Of a DNA stretch of 20,828 nt, positions 1 through 8,748 are shown in pieces (the stretch's first letter is position 1; the number at the start of each line of letters is the position of its first letter). The notes below the pieces were generated by a model that worked only from the letters and a program-made list of their open reading frames with translations, was not told the origin of the DNA and did not search any database. The position numbers and the translations under genes were made by a program. Source of the stretch: Oscillospiraceae bacterium (GTDB lineage Bacteria > Bacillota > Clostridia > Oscillospirales > Ruminococcaceae); contig CAAGEB010000116.1 in assembly GCA_900768705.1 (NCBI GenBank), positions 1 through 20,828 on the forward strand, given 5' to 3'.

Positions 1-3000
1 ATCTGATTTTGCCCGCCCGCATAGCCTATCCTGCTCCCCGCAATATACTCTATCTGCGTATATTCGTGCAGAAGATATTTGGCGTCAGCCTCTGTAATAA
101 TAACCGCCTGCTGAATGTTTGGAACGGTGTTGGTTTTTCCTGTGGCAGGGTCATACTCCAACCCCTCGCCAAGGATAATTCCGCCTATTGCAGTTTCTGT
201 TGCCTGAGTTACGTTTATTTCATTATCTTCCGTTATCTCAATGCCGTTGCCCGATGTATAACTGCCGCCATTAGATTCGAGAGTACCGTCAGAAGATATT
301 TTCAGACCCTTTCCAACCTTAACGCCTCCAAGTTCCTCTGTTGAAGCTACATTAAGAGATATAATATTATCAGTAATATTGATACCTTCTCCTTGGATAT
401 ACTCCTTGCCCTCAGCAGAGATAGTTCCGTCTTCCGTTACAGTGATGCCTTCACCAATCTTAACACCACCAAGACTATTATTTGTCGCCTTTTTCAGTGT
501 TACCTTCCCATTTACATCTTCAGCTGATACACCGCCTTCGTTGGTGATTATTTCAAGACCGTCTCCAATAATTATGCTAACTTTTCCCTTGCTAAAAGCA
601 TCACATTGGATACCTGCTCCCGCATTTACCTTAAGAGCGCCTTTATATATTCCGTCATCAAAGGTTAATCCATATCCTGTCTTAACGCTGATGGTAGAAT
701 CTGATATTGAAATACCACTACCAGCTATATAGGAGCCGTCATCGGCACTCTTGAACTCGTGAAATTTCTTTATTTCCTGAACGCAAAACGGATAGCTCTC
801 ATAATTTTCCTTGCCATATATATACTTTACGTTTGTGTTGCCGCTGTTCCAGCCTGAATTCTTCTCTATTTTATCCCAGTCGCTTGAACTGCCCTCGTAT
901 ACGATAACTACCCTTGGCTGTTCAGTTCCGCCATAGAACATATTGCTTGCAATGCTTGTTACAGTAGCAGGTATAAATATATACATTTCATTGTAATTCT
1001 GGGTACATGCAATACCCATTGAGCGTTTAAAGTTGGTGCAGTACAGCGAATAAGAAGGTATTGCAACCGTACCGCTCTCAAACTTTACAATCCGCGTTCC
1101 CATGTTGTAAAACGAGTTTTGCCCAATCTGGACACGAGCAGGAATTTCTAACGATGTAACACAGGAATAACAGTTATCATAGGATGATGCAATCTGATTA
1201 AACGCATAGCCGCCAAGGGTCAAAGTGTCACCATCAGGCGAAATCTCAATGCATTTCAACGGTACATTGTAAAATGCATTACCCTCGATAGAAGTGCACT
1301 CAGGCGGAATATACACATAGTTGCACTGATTACCGGAAGCAAAGTAGCTTCCAATGGTCTGCACTTTAGGCGGAACTGATATTTCAATAAGTTCCCCATT
1401 TATTTTTTCGCCATAGCCGTTGCCGTTTTCTACTTCTGTGATTTTCTCGCCCCAGGTTAATTTAGAAATCCACTGAGAATAGTCGCTAATTAACTTGACA
1501 GGACCACCTATGTAACCGTGAGAACCTATAGCGGCACTGTTATATCCATTCCAGAACGATGTTATTCCGGATAGATTTATACTTGTGACGCTGTCAGGCA
1601 ATCCGCTGATTTTTATCCGGAACATTCCCTGTTTTTCGTAAACGTGGCTAATCTCCGGGTATTCGGCAGTATCACCGTCACCCCAATCAATGGAAACGCC
1701 CGAAAGGTCGGCAGTACTGTCAAATAATCCCGAAATACTATAGCTGTTAGCGGCATAATAAATATTAGCATCAAATTCAACATCGCAGTTGTCGGACAGT
1801 CCCGTAAGGACAGCAGTAGCAGCCTCGATATAACTTTTGTTTACGCTTTCAGCCTCAACGATATGGTGTAACTTACCTTTGGTAACGCACATGATTCGCT
1901 TGTCGTTTCCGTACTGCAGCCTGTATTCCTGATTATTGTACAGCAGCTTATTGCCCTCAATTCTGATAGCTGACAGCGCACCTTTTCCGCTGCTTTGCGG
2001 TGACGTATTGCCTACAGAATCCTTTGTTTCGGTGATTTTGCTCGAAATGGTCTCAACAAACCCCTCGCTCCTGCTGATAGAATAGGAAATATCGGTAATA
2101 CACAGCGGATATTCGGCGGTATCTGAGGGAAATTTGAGATTTCCTACAGTAATTACATCGCCGCATTCGATTATGCCTGCGCCCCTTAGTTCTATGCTGC
2201 CGCCGTAATAGCTCAGACCGCCAAGCTGTCCCCAGACGTATTCAGCAATATCAACGGATGCAAACGGGTTTGTGCATTTTATAATGCCTTCGCCGTCTTC
2301 GTCAAATTCAGAACCGGGAACATCATCAATATAAATCTGAGTATCGTCACCGGTATAGAACAGCACCCCGTTAACCGTGAAGGTCTCGCTATCGTCCAAG
2401 GTCTGGTCGATAACGTTTGAAAGGTTCAGCTCCGCATCTGCCGGTGCAAAGCTCTTGAACTCCAGCCGTCCGCCGTATCCGAAGCGAGCATTACAGCCGT
2501 GAGCCGAAGCTATAAAGCCCAGCAGTTCAGTTACGGTATAGTACTCCGTATCGCTCTTTTTCGGCAACTTCTGAATGGTAAAATCCTGGCATTCGAATTC
2601 ACAGGTCATTCCCCGCAGGGTAACGATATAGTCAAGCATCTGCTGCATGGTGCAGGGAAATTTCAGTGCAGCCAGTTCAATGCTTGATTTTCCGCCGAAT
2701 TTCACCTGCTTGTTCTTCTGCCAATCCATGGCGTCAAATGCTGTTACGTTTACCGCAGAGCCGTCCCGTATGCAGGTTTTGCAGTAAAAACGTCCCAGGC
2801 GTTCCCACGTTCCGGAAGAGGAAAACCGGATATATACGGTAATACGGGTTTTTTCGGGGATTTTACTGTTCGTAATTATCGAACAGGACAGCCTGTCGGA
2901 TGGAGTAAAGCCAATGCCGAAACTGCCGTCCGTAATACCTCTCTGGATATTCAGCGAAATGATTTTATCCGCTTCATAAACCGTGTTTTCGTCATCGTTA

Positions 3001-3074
3001 AGCATTATTTTAACATACACGTCACGGGCATTTGCGGTTGAACCGGATATGTAATCGGAAGATAATTCACGCAT
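1..3074 (-). CDS. Tail-tip / receptor-binding protein with PKD-like, BspA-type LRR and fibre repeats (partial)
   Basis: The frame is open from an ATG at 3074 to the left edge (at least 1,024 codons), so the C-terminus is missing. A strong GGAGG-type site lies 5-10 nt upstream, inside the end of the previous gene, with one base between that gene's stop and this start. Residues 1 to about 345 look like a baseplate-hub or tail-protein platform (a WERLGRFYC segment followed by a VTAFDAMDW segment). Near residues 460-500 is a PKD-like segment (IDWGDG, then HVYEKQGMFRIKISG). About 500-750 is a BspA-type (LRR_5) leucine-rich region with units such as IEGNAFYNVP and GQNSFYN. From about 770 come fibre-like repeats (LGGVKIGEGI, LGGVKVGKGL, IGGIILGEGL). 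Its place after the tape measure fits a tail-tip adhesin. The domain order is seen; receptor binding is inferred. Confidence 0.8.
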   Translation of the reverse strand, partial: MRELSSDYISGSTANARDVYVKIMLNDDENTVYEADKIISLNIQRGITDGSFGIGFTPSDRLSCSIITNSKIPEKTRITVYIRFSSSGTWERLGRFYCKTCIRDGSAVNVTAFDAMDWQKNKQVKFGGKSSIELAALKFPCTMQQMLDYIVTLRGMTCEFECQDFTIQKLPKKSDTEYYTVTELLGFIASAHGCNARFGYGGRLEFKSFAPADAELNLSNVIDQTLDDSETFTVNGVLFYTGDDTQIYIDDVPGSEFDEDGEGIIKCTNPFASVDIAEYVWGQLGGLSYYGGSIELRGAGIIECGDVITVGNLKFPSDTAEYPLCITDISYSISRSEGFVETISSKITETKDSVGNTSPQSSGKGALSAIRIEGNKLLYNNQEYRLQYGNDKRIMCVTKGKLHHIVEAESVNKSYIEAATAVLTGLSDNCDVEFDANIYYAANSYSISGLFDSTADLSGVSIDWGDGDTAEYPEISHVYEKQGMFRIKISGLPDSVTSINLSGITSFWNGYNSAAIGSHGYIGGPVKLISDYSQWISKLTWGEKITEVENGNGYGEKINGELIEISVPPKVQTIGSYFASGNQCNYVYIPPECTSIEGNAFYNVPLKCIEISPDGDTLTLGGYAFNQIASSYDNCYSCVTSLEIPARVQIGQNSFYNMGTRIVKFESGTVAIPSYSLYCTNFKRSMGIACTQNYNEMYIFIPATVTSIASNMFYGGTEQPRVVIVYEGSSSDWDKIEKNSGWNSGNTNVKYIYGKENYESYPFCVQEIKKFHEFKSADDGSYIAGSGISISDSTISVKTGYGLTFDDGIYKGALKVNAGAGIQCDAFSKGKVSIIIGDGLEIITNEGGVSAEDVNGKVTLKKATNNSLGGVKIGEGITVTEDGTISAEGKEYIQGEGINITDNIISLNVASTEELGGVKVGKGLKISSDGTLESNGGSYTSGNGIEITEDNEINVTQATETAIGGIILGEGLEYDPATGKTNTVPNIQQAVIITEADAKYLLHEYTQIEYIAGSRIGYAGGQNQ

Positions 3075-3075
3075 A

Positions 3076-3432
3076 TTACACCTCCTCAAGAGTTATAGAA
3101 AACGGATTGCACACATACGAGCCTCCAATTACTGCCATTATTGGTGTAGGTACAGCTTCATCAACGAGCAGATATGTGCCACTAATGCTCGTAGAGCCAA
3201 CACTTCCGTTTATTGATATATTTTTTCCGGATAAAACAGTTTTGAGATTGTTCCATAAAGATTCCCCAATCCAGCCGAATGTTAGTTTCAGCTGTAACTT
3301 TGTACCGCCGAGTCTGTCTTCTTTGGCCGTTCCATTGAGTGAATACAGCACACTCCGAGCTCTTAAAACGTTTTTGATTTCCGGCGGCGTTATCCATTTA
3401 TCAATATTGATTCCACCCATTGTAATAGCCAT
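3076..3432 (-). CDS. Small tail protein downstream of the tape measure (Dit-like position)
   Basis: This 118-residue protein is predicted to be mostly beta-strand, with no signal peptide or membrane segment. It starts MAITMGGINIDKW and ends in a hydrophobic beta-rich segment. It has a GGAGGA ribosome binding site 8-9 nt before the ATG and ends one base before the tail-tip gene, so the two are tightly coupled. Siphoviruses place the distal tail protein, or a short hub adaptor, between the tape measure and the tail-tip protein, so that role is plausible. The protein is much shorter than a classical Dit (usually over 200 residues). It may belong to one of the small DUF families found at this position (possibly DUF6711), but I cannot confirm that by eye. 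Confidence 0.7.
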   Translation of the reverse strand: MAITMGGINIDKWITPPEIKNVLRARSVLYSLNGTAKEDRLGGTKLQLKLTFGWIGESLWNNLKTVLSGKNISINGSVGSTSISGTYLLVDEAVPTPIMAVIGGSYVCNPFSITLEEV

Positions 3433-3445
3433 TAGTAAATCCTCC

Positions 3446-6400
3446 TTAAGATATTAGCGGAGACTTTCCGGTCATCCTTGTAATGTCGTTTATATCGGCA
3501 ATACTTACTTTTCCTATAGATAAATCCCTGGCTATAATTTCTACTTCCAAGGATATATGCCTTTTCTCGTCTCCTTTCTGCAATTCCGTAATTGCATTTA
3601 CCACATCTGCCAAGGTTGTTTCTGCTTTTGCTGTTATAACATTTTCACTTGATACTCCTCCTGTTTGCAGTTCGTTCGCCGAAGTCTGGATGCTGTTTAC
3701 AACATGACCGTACTGGCTTTCGCCATAAAGTTCAACGCCAAGCGCTTTCTTAATCTTGCGGTTGCTTTCTTCTTCGCTGTCCCATACGGTTGGAATATAA
3801 CTGTCAATAGAAATAACAGTGCCGTTAGACTTGCCTTTGCCGCTGCTCTCTTTCTTGCTCTCGGTCTTGTTCTTTGACTTTTTATACTTGTATTCAGCTT
3901 CCTGAATAGCTCGGTATTCATCGCTGTCAGCTGCAATACCGTGTTCTTCCATCAGCTTATACATTTCTGAATAATAGGTTTCCTGAGTAATATCATCCAT
4001 CGCAAGCTGATGGTCAAGGTCCTTTTTGCTTTTTGTATATGCTTCAGGAAGTGCAGTGGCGCTTGTGGCCTTTCCTCCTGAACTTGAAGACGATTTATTT
4101 CCATTGTTTCGTATATATTCGGGAATATAATTATTTAATTTTTGTTCCGCCTCGAGCTGAGCTATGTATTCATTTTCGCTCTTAATCGCGGATACTATGC
4201 CTTTTACTTTTTCTGCATCACCGGCTTGTCCTGCAGTTGCTGCTTCCCGCTCATATAATCGTATCCTTTCCTTTGCTCCTTCTATAGCAGCGGCTGTTTT
4301 TTGCCGTTCAGCTTCAATCTGCACATTTACGCTGTCATTGAGTGCTGCATTCAAATCATCAACCGCCGACTGTTCAATTATATAACCTTCGGTTGTAAGC
4401 GTTATTCTATCTGCTAAATCGGGATAGATACTTATAAGCTCCTGCAGCTGTTCGTAGCTCAGCGCATTTCCGGCTTCAATATCAGCAATAGCCGCACTCA
4501 AATCACTGTATTTGGAAATGATTTTAGTTACAGATTCTAACAGTTCATCAATCGACAGATTATTATTTGCGATTTCAGAGGTAGCTCCATTAAATGCAAA
4601 CGCATTATCATTTTCCGCATCGGTAAGCTCATCGGTTGCTTCGGTTGTATATTCGGTCTTGCCTGTGATTATGTCGAGCTGATTACTTAGATTTTCTTCG
4701 CTTTCCTTTAATGTTCTGAGGGAAGACAGCCTTTCCCCGATTGATTCAAAAACATCAGAGAACTCACCGCTTGCCTCTCCGCTGTCGAGAATAGCTTGCT
4801 CAAGCTCCTCGAGAAGCGCTATCTGTTCGTCGATATTACCTTCGATAAACAAATTACGCTCATCGTCTCTTCCGCCTCCGAGAGTAAAAAGCCATTCGTT
4901 TTTTTCCGCCCACTTTTTATAAATGTCGTTAAGTTGACCGTTTATAAATTCCTCAGATTTTTCATTAACAGAAAAGTTAATCTCAAATTGGCTTCCCTCG
5001 GCAGTTTTAATTGATTTCTGAGTTTCTGTAAGGTCGTTTGTAATTTGATTTATCTTGTGAGCCTTTTCTTTTTCATTAAGCTGAGAGATAAGTTCCAGCT
5101 GCTCCTCATAGCTTCCATTTACAAGGTCAATTCCGGTCTTTTCATCACCGTATAAATTGTTAAGCCTGTCTTGAAGCTGGGCGAGCTGTTCCTTTTTCTG
5201 GGCTGTATCCTCTACATTCGTGCTTATATCCTGATATTTTTGAGCAATATTTTCGAGTTCCCGCTGTTCATTTACTGCCGATGAAGCGTTTTCGCTAAGG
5301 GATTTTACGCTGTCGGAAAGGTTTCTAACCTTTTCGTTTGAACTTTCCGCCTGTGCCGAAAATGAAATCAGACCTACTGTAAGCGCCGCTATGCCTCCGA
5401 CGATAAGAGCGGCGGGATTAGCGCTCATTGCAATATTCAGAAGCTTCTGGGCTATGGTTGCGCCCTCTGTAGAGGCTTTGAATTTATCAATTACTGATGA
5501 AATAGCAATCGCCGTTTTATACGCAATAAAGCCTGCAGCAACAGCAGCAACCGCTTCCTTGTTATCCCAGAGAATCTTTATCAGGTCGGAGAGTGTAACA
5601 AGAAGGTCCTTTATAAATTCTCCTGTACCTTTTATAATATCTTCTATTTCATCAGCGTTATCGTCTACATATCCGATAAGCTCATCAATTAGCGGAAGCA
5701 TTTCTTCTCCTGCTTCGGCAAACATAATGGTAATCTTATTCAGAAGCTTGTCAGCTTTTGCTTCAATGGTATTTGCCATTTTGTTATACGCCGATTCCGC
5801 AGCTTCTGCAGAGTTTTCCAACTGAGAAAGGATATTGGTAAAATCCGTTCCGCCGTCTTTTATAATAGTAAGCGCAGCCGAACCTGCCTCCGTAGAACCA
5901 AACAGGTCTGATATCGACTTGCCTGCGCTGCTTGCATAATCGGATAATATATTAAGTATATCCGCAGTATTTTTGCCTTCGGACTGCAGCTCTTTAAACG
6001 ATTTACCGGTTACTTCCTTAAGGGCAGTACTTACAACAGTGCCGCTTGAGGAAAGCTCGGCAAGCATTGCCTTTATTTTTGTACCCGCTTCCGCTGTTGC
6101 TACGCCGTTTTTCGTAAGTACAGCATATTGTGCGGATAAATCTTCAATGGCAGCGCCTGAGCTGTTTGCAATCGGTATTGTCTGACCCATTGACCTGGCA
6201 AGCTCGTCAACAGTAGTTTTACCTGCGTTCTGAGTAGTGATAAGTACGTCTGAAATATGTGCAGCGTCCTTTGCGGAAAGGTCGTAGGCGTTAATTGCAG
6301 TTGTAAGCACATCAACAGCTGTCGCCGTATCGGTGAAACCGCCCTTTGCAAGCTTTACTGCGTCCTCGGTAAATGCAACAGCGCTTTCCTGGTTAACAGA

Positions 6401-7093
6401 GGCTGAAATAGCGCTGTAAACCGCTTCCGACATATCTGTAACATTAACACCTGTATTTTTAGAAGCCTGTTTTATGCTTTTGGCATACTGGGCTTCATTG
6501 GTACCGTCCTCCAGCAGAGTAAATACCTTTGCGTATGATGTCTGGTAGTTGGAGGCGGATACTATTGCCGCTGTAGTTTCGGCTACAATTGCAGCACCTG
6601 CGGCCAAATAAAATTTCTTAACGTTATCAGCGGTTTTTTTCGCCTTCTCTTCGTAGTCCGACTGGTTTTTTATCAGCTTTTCGGTATCCTGTTCATTCTT
6701 TTTTACGATATTATCGCCTTCACGGGATACGGCTGATGTAATACTTTCGGCGGACTCTTCAGCTGATTTCTGAATTTTTTTGTGCGTTTTTTCAGCAGAA
6801 TCAGCCATTTCCTTGTTATTGCTATCGGCGCTTTCTACAACGCTTTTCTGCATTTCTGTCTGGGTTTTTGCAGAATCTTCAGCAGATTGAGCTACCTTTT
6901 TATGCGCCTTTTCCGCTGATTCGGCGATTTGCTTATTGCTGTTCTCGGCGCTTTCTGCAACTGTTTTCTGTGCTTCTGTCTGTGACTTGGCAGTATCCTC
7001 GGCAATCTTCTCGACCTTGTTCTGGGCTTTTTTCATGCCGCTTTCCACGTTGCTGTCGTCAATCTCGACATTGAATACTACTTCATCCGCCAT
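3446..7093 (-). CDS. Phage tail tape measure protein
   Basis: The 1,215-residue protein sets tail length and is threaded through the tail tube. Residues about 1-160 are a charged Ala/Glu/Lys/Gln-rich coiled coil containing a near-perfect tandem duplication of a 40-residue unit (about residues 32-111). About 185-430 resembles the TP901 tape-measure core (TSYAKVFTLLEDGT, then a run resembling TTINAYDLSAKDAAHISDVL). Hydrophobic stretches near 510-580 (AVAAVAAGFIAYKTAIAISS; NPAALIVGGIAALTVGLISF) match the membrane-like segments usual in these proteins. Long helical and Glu-rich regions follow, then a Ser-rich linker near 1,020. The ATG has an AAAGGAG site upstream. At roughly 1.5 Å per residue the length would predict a tail of about 180 nm, which is an inference. 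With no sheath gene nearby, a siphovirus is likely. Confidence 0.93.
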   Translation of the reverse strand: MADEVVFNVEIDDSNVESGMKKAQNKVEKIAEDTAKSQTEAQKTVAESAENSNKQIAESAEKAHKKVAQSAEDSAKTQTEMQKSVVESADSNNKEMADSAEKTHKKIQKSAEESAESITSAVSREGDNIVKKNEQDTEKLIKNQSDYEEKAKKTADNVKKFYLAAGAAIVAETTAAIVSASNYQTSYAKVFTLLEDGTNEAQYAKSIKQASKNTGVNVTDMSEAVYSAISASVNQESAVAFTEDAVKLAKGGFTDTATAVDVLTTAINAYDLSAKDAAHISDVLITTQNAGKTTVDELARSMGQTIPIANSSGAAIEDLSAQYAVLTKNGVATAEAGTKIKAMLAELSSSGTVVSTALKEVTGKSFKELQSEGKNTADILNILSDYASSAGKSISDLFGSTEAGSAALTIIKDGGTDFTNILSQLENSAEAAESAYNKMANTIEAKADKLLNKITIMFAEAGEEMLPLIDELIGYVDDNADEIEDIIKGTGEFIKDLLVTLSDLIKILWDNKEAVAAVAAGFIAYKTAIAISSVIDKFKASTEGATIAQKLLNIAMSANPAALIVGGIAALTVGLISFSAQAESSNEKVRNLSDSVKSLSENASSAVNEQRELENIAQKYQDISTNVEDTAQKKEQLAQLQDRLNNLYGDEKTGIDLVNGSYEEQLELISQLNEKEKAHKINQITNDLTETQKSIKTAEGSQFEINFSVNEKSEEFINGQLNDIYKKWAEKNEWLFTLGGGRDDERNLFIEGNIDEQIALLEELEQAILDSGEASGEFSDVFESIGERLSSLRTLKESEENLSNQLDIITGKTEYTTEATDELTDAENDNAFAFNGATSEIANNNLSIDELLESVTKIISKYSDLSAAIADIEAGNALSYEQLQELISIYPDLADRITLTTEGYIIEQSAVDDLNAALNDSVNVQIEAERQKTAAAIEGAKERIRLYEREAATAGQAGDAEKVKGIVSAIKSENEYIAQLEAEQKLNNYIPEYIRNNGNKSSSSSGGKATSATALPEAYTKSKKDLDHQLAMDDITQETYYSEMYKLMEEHGIAADSDEYRAIQEAEYKYKKSKNKTESKKESSGKGKSNGTVISIDSYIPTVWDSEEESNRKIKKALGVELYGESQYGHVVNSIQTSANELQTGGVSSENVITAKAETTLADVVNAITELQKGDEKRHISLEVEIIARDLSIGKVSIADINDITRMTGKSPLIS
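6760..6999 (-). repeat. Two tandem 120-bp units in the tape-measure gene
   Basis: The two copies encode related 40-residue coiled-coil units. One contains TEAQKTVAESAENSNKQIAE and the other TEMQKSVVESADSNNKEMAD. The DNA copies start in register 120 bp apart (compare the segments beginning at 6951 and 6831). They have diverged mainly at third positions, so the duplication is old or has been kept under selection. Confidence 0.75.
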
Positions 7094-7105
7094 TTTATCA
7101 CTCCT

Positions 7106-7732
7106 TTACTGCGATTTTGCAAGCCGTACCATTGAATCGAACAGACTCGAAAGCATATCGCTGCTCTCTTTTTCAACCTCTTCCCAGTTCTCATCGAGGA
7201 AGTAAAACTCCTGCTGTTCCTTGACAAGTATGATTTCATCGTGGTTATGTCCGTTATATTCAGGAATTTTTCTGGTTCGTATATACATTATCTCTTTGAT
7301 TTTACAATCTGATGGCAGACTGTCGAACATGGCGATAAACTCCCACCATAGAAGCTTGCCCTGCTCCTCAAAAAGGTTAATTCCGTAAAATTGTCTGAAC
7401 GCTGCGTAAATATATTTGCTGTCTGCAATAAAATTTACCGCTGTGCGTTCTTTTTTCTTCTTTACTCGGTCGTGGTGTTCCGATAAATATTCCCTGTTAA
7501 TTTTATCTACCACTTCCAGCTTCTCAGTCAATCCGGCTTTCTTAGGACTTTCAACAAGCCAGTCATATGCTATTTCGATTTTATCCTCGTATGACAATTC
7601 AGATTTTTTGTCCTTAATCATATCGTAAAATCTGATAACTCGGTCGAAATACAAGGTAAGCTTGTACTTTTTACCGTTATATTCCATCACCTCAGGAAGA
7701 GGTGAGTCTATTCTGTAATTTAAATACCTCAT
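7106..7732 (-). CDS. Phage Gp15-family protein (second tail assembly chaperone)
   Basis: The 208-residue protein resembles the bacteriophage Gp15 family found directly before the tape-measure gene in Listeria A118-like phages. Hallmarks are the segment from about residue 115 (FRQFYGINLF, then LLWWEFIAMFDSLPSDCKI) and the following IMYIRTRKIPEYNG. It starts in a 4-base ATGA overlap with the upstream gene, so translation is probably coupled. It ends 12 bp before the tape measure, whose binding site (AAAGGAG) lies in that gap. The position is that of the gpT part of a G/GT-type chaperone pair that coats the tape measure before tube assembly. The family match is good; chaperone function follows from position. 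Confidence 0.82.
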   Translation of the reverse strand: MRYLNYRIDSPLPEVMEYNGKKYKLTLYFDRVIRFYDMIKDKKSELSYEDKIEIAYDWLVESPKKAGLTEKLEVVDKINREYLSEHHDRVKKKKERTAVNFIADSKYIYAAFRQFYGINLFEEQGKLLWWEFIAMFDSLPSDCKIKEIMYIRTRKIPEYNGHNHDEIILVKEQQEFYFLDENWEEVEKESSDMLSSLFDSMVRLAKSQ

Positions 7733-8151
7733 AATTTACGTTTAAATGCCTTTTTAAGATTGTTTTTCTTCTGCTGTACCGCTTTGTTCACAGCAGGAAT
7801 CAAGCGGTTGAAAATATAAGGAACGAGCTGCTGCGCCATTTCGAGATAGTTATTTTCATAGAACTCGTATATGGCAAGCCTGTTAGCTTCGCCGAAGCAA
7901 ATTCCGAACAGCTCGTCTATAGCAAGGGTATAAAGGTTTGCCAGTTTAAAGAACTCGTTTTTATCATTGATTTTCTGCGCTTCCTTAAGCTGGCGGGATA
8001 TATTGAGGAAATTGTAATACTTCTGAGTTAAGTCTTTGGCGGCAATATCAACGTCAATTGTTATTTCAAGGCTTTTTACAACATTGCCGCTCTCATCGGT
8101 AAGCTCAATGACATCATGAAGCTTTTCCGTTCTTCCGATTCTGTACTTCAT
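7729..8151 (-). CDS. Tail assembly chaperone (first, gpG-like; A118 gp14-type)
   Basis: This 140-residue protein begins MKYRIGRTEKLHDVIEL, has a beta-rich N-terminus (about 1-40) and an alpha-helical remainder, and ends in a basic tail (KKNNLKKAFKRKL). This shape and its position between the tail tube and the Gp15-family gene fit the first tail chaperone of A118-like phages. A GCGGAGG site precedes the ATG, only 13 bp after the terminator that follows the tail tube gene. The stop TGA overlaps the next ATG by four bases. I checked for a -1 slippery heptamer before the stop and found none that works, so the pair seems to be made by translational coupling and not by frameshifting. Confidence 0.7.
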   Translation of the reverse strand: MKYRIGRTEKLHDVIELTDESGNVVKSLEITIDVDIAAKDLTQKYYNFLNISRQLKEAQKINDKNEFFKLANLYTLAIDELFGICFGEANRLAIYEFYENNYLEMAQQLVPYIFNRLIPAVNKAVQQKKNNLKKAFKRKL

Positions 8152-8163
8152 TTTTACCTCCGC

Positions 8164-8194
8164 AAAAAGTTAAAAGGGCGCATTTACGCGCCCT
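8164..8194 (-). terminator. Intrinsic terminator after the major tail protein gene
   Basis: On the minus strand AGGGCGC and GCGCCCT form a 7-bp GC-rich stem around the loop GTAAAT. The run TTTTAACTTTTT follows. It lies inside the late operon, between the tail tube and the tail chaperone genes. It probably sets tail tube output above that of downstream genes, or is passed by antitermination. Its loop holds the TAA that closes the in-frame extension of the tail gene. Confidence 0.75.
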
Positions 8195-8279
8195 CTGTTT
8201 CATCCGTTTCTTCAGTTTGCTGTTCCGTTGGTACCGTTTCCTCCGAAGATTCATCAGACACGGTATCAGCGGGATTGCT

Positions 8280-8735
8280 TCAAGTAGAGCTTGATATGGT
8301 GGGCTTGCCGTTGAAAGCAATAGTAAATGTAATAGGAGCGCCGTCTGTTGCGGTTCCGCCGCCGATTACGATATTCTCAAGAGTACAGCCGCACTCTATA
8401 GACTGGCCGAATTTGCTTATTCGGCAGTTAGTTACACGTTTAGCGCCGATTTCGGGCTCAATGCTCAGCAGGTATTTGCAGAAATCATTGTTTTTGAGAT
8501 ACTTGCCTGACATATTTATCTTGGTCTGCATTCCCGCAACCCAGGAAGAGCCGTATCCGCCGTCGCAAAGAAATGAGATATTCTGAATGTTCTCGTTGTT
8601 GTTGAAAGAATCTTCTGTACAGCAGTTACGGATATCCTGATAGTTAGACGATTCGCTTCCGGGCGTTATATCAATCTCAATGACAATATCGCCGTTCTGC
8701 TCCATGTTGGCTGCCTTCGGTAATTCTGTTGACAT
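8280..8735 (-). CDS. Major tail (tube) protein; frame continues past the TGA to 8184
   Basis: The 151-residue protein is beta-rich (MSTELPKAANMEQNGDIVIE at the start, a GYGSSWVAGMQTKINMSG core, and a PITFTIAFNGKP strand at the end). It occupies the tail-tube slot between the neck genes and the tail chaperones. A GGAGGAAAAAAT site precedes the ATG. The frame ends in TGA at 8280-8282, but 31 sense codons follow in the same frame to a TAA at 8184-8186. They encode a Glu/Thr/Asp-rich tail ending TEETDETEGA. Other siphoviruses extend part of their tail tube protein by recoding (frameshifting in Listeria PSA). Here the cause could be TGA readthrough, a recent nonsense mutation or a sequencing error. 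Tail tube identity comes mainly from position, size and fold pattern. Confidence 0.75.
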   Translation of the reverse strand: MSTELPKAANMEQNGDIVIEIDITPGSESSNYQDIRNCCTEDSFNNNENIQNISFLCDGGYGSSWVAGMQTKINMSGKYLKNNDFCKYLLSIEPEIGAKRVTNCRISKFGQSIECGCTLENIVIGGGTATDGAPITFTIAFNGKPTISSST

Positions 8736-8748
8736 TATTTTTTCCTCC

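Noticed and set aside
9..732. Plus-strand open frames across the tail-tip gene
   Set aside because: They are antisense to a continuous minus-strand coding frame, lack ribosome binding sites and have low-complexity translations.
7729..7770. Possible -1 programmed frameshift joining the two tail chaperone genes
   Set aside because: The A-rich stretch before the stop does not form a proper X XXY YYZ heptamer in the zero frame, and the -1 frame contains TAA codons between it and the downstream ATG. The ATGA overlap explains expression of both proteins by coupling.
8280..8282. TGA reassigned to an amino acid throughout this phage
   Set aside because: TGA is the clean end of several neighbouring genes (first tail chaperone, small acidic protein, large terminase, DUF3486), each with the next gene starting at or near it. 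Only site-specific readthrough remains possible.
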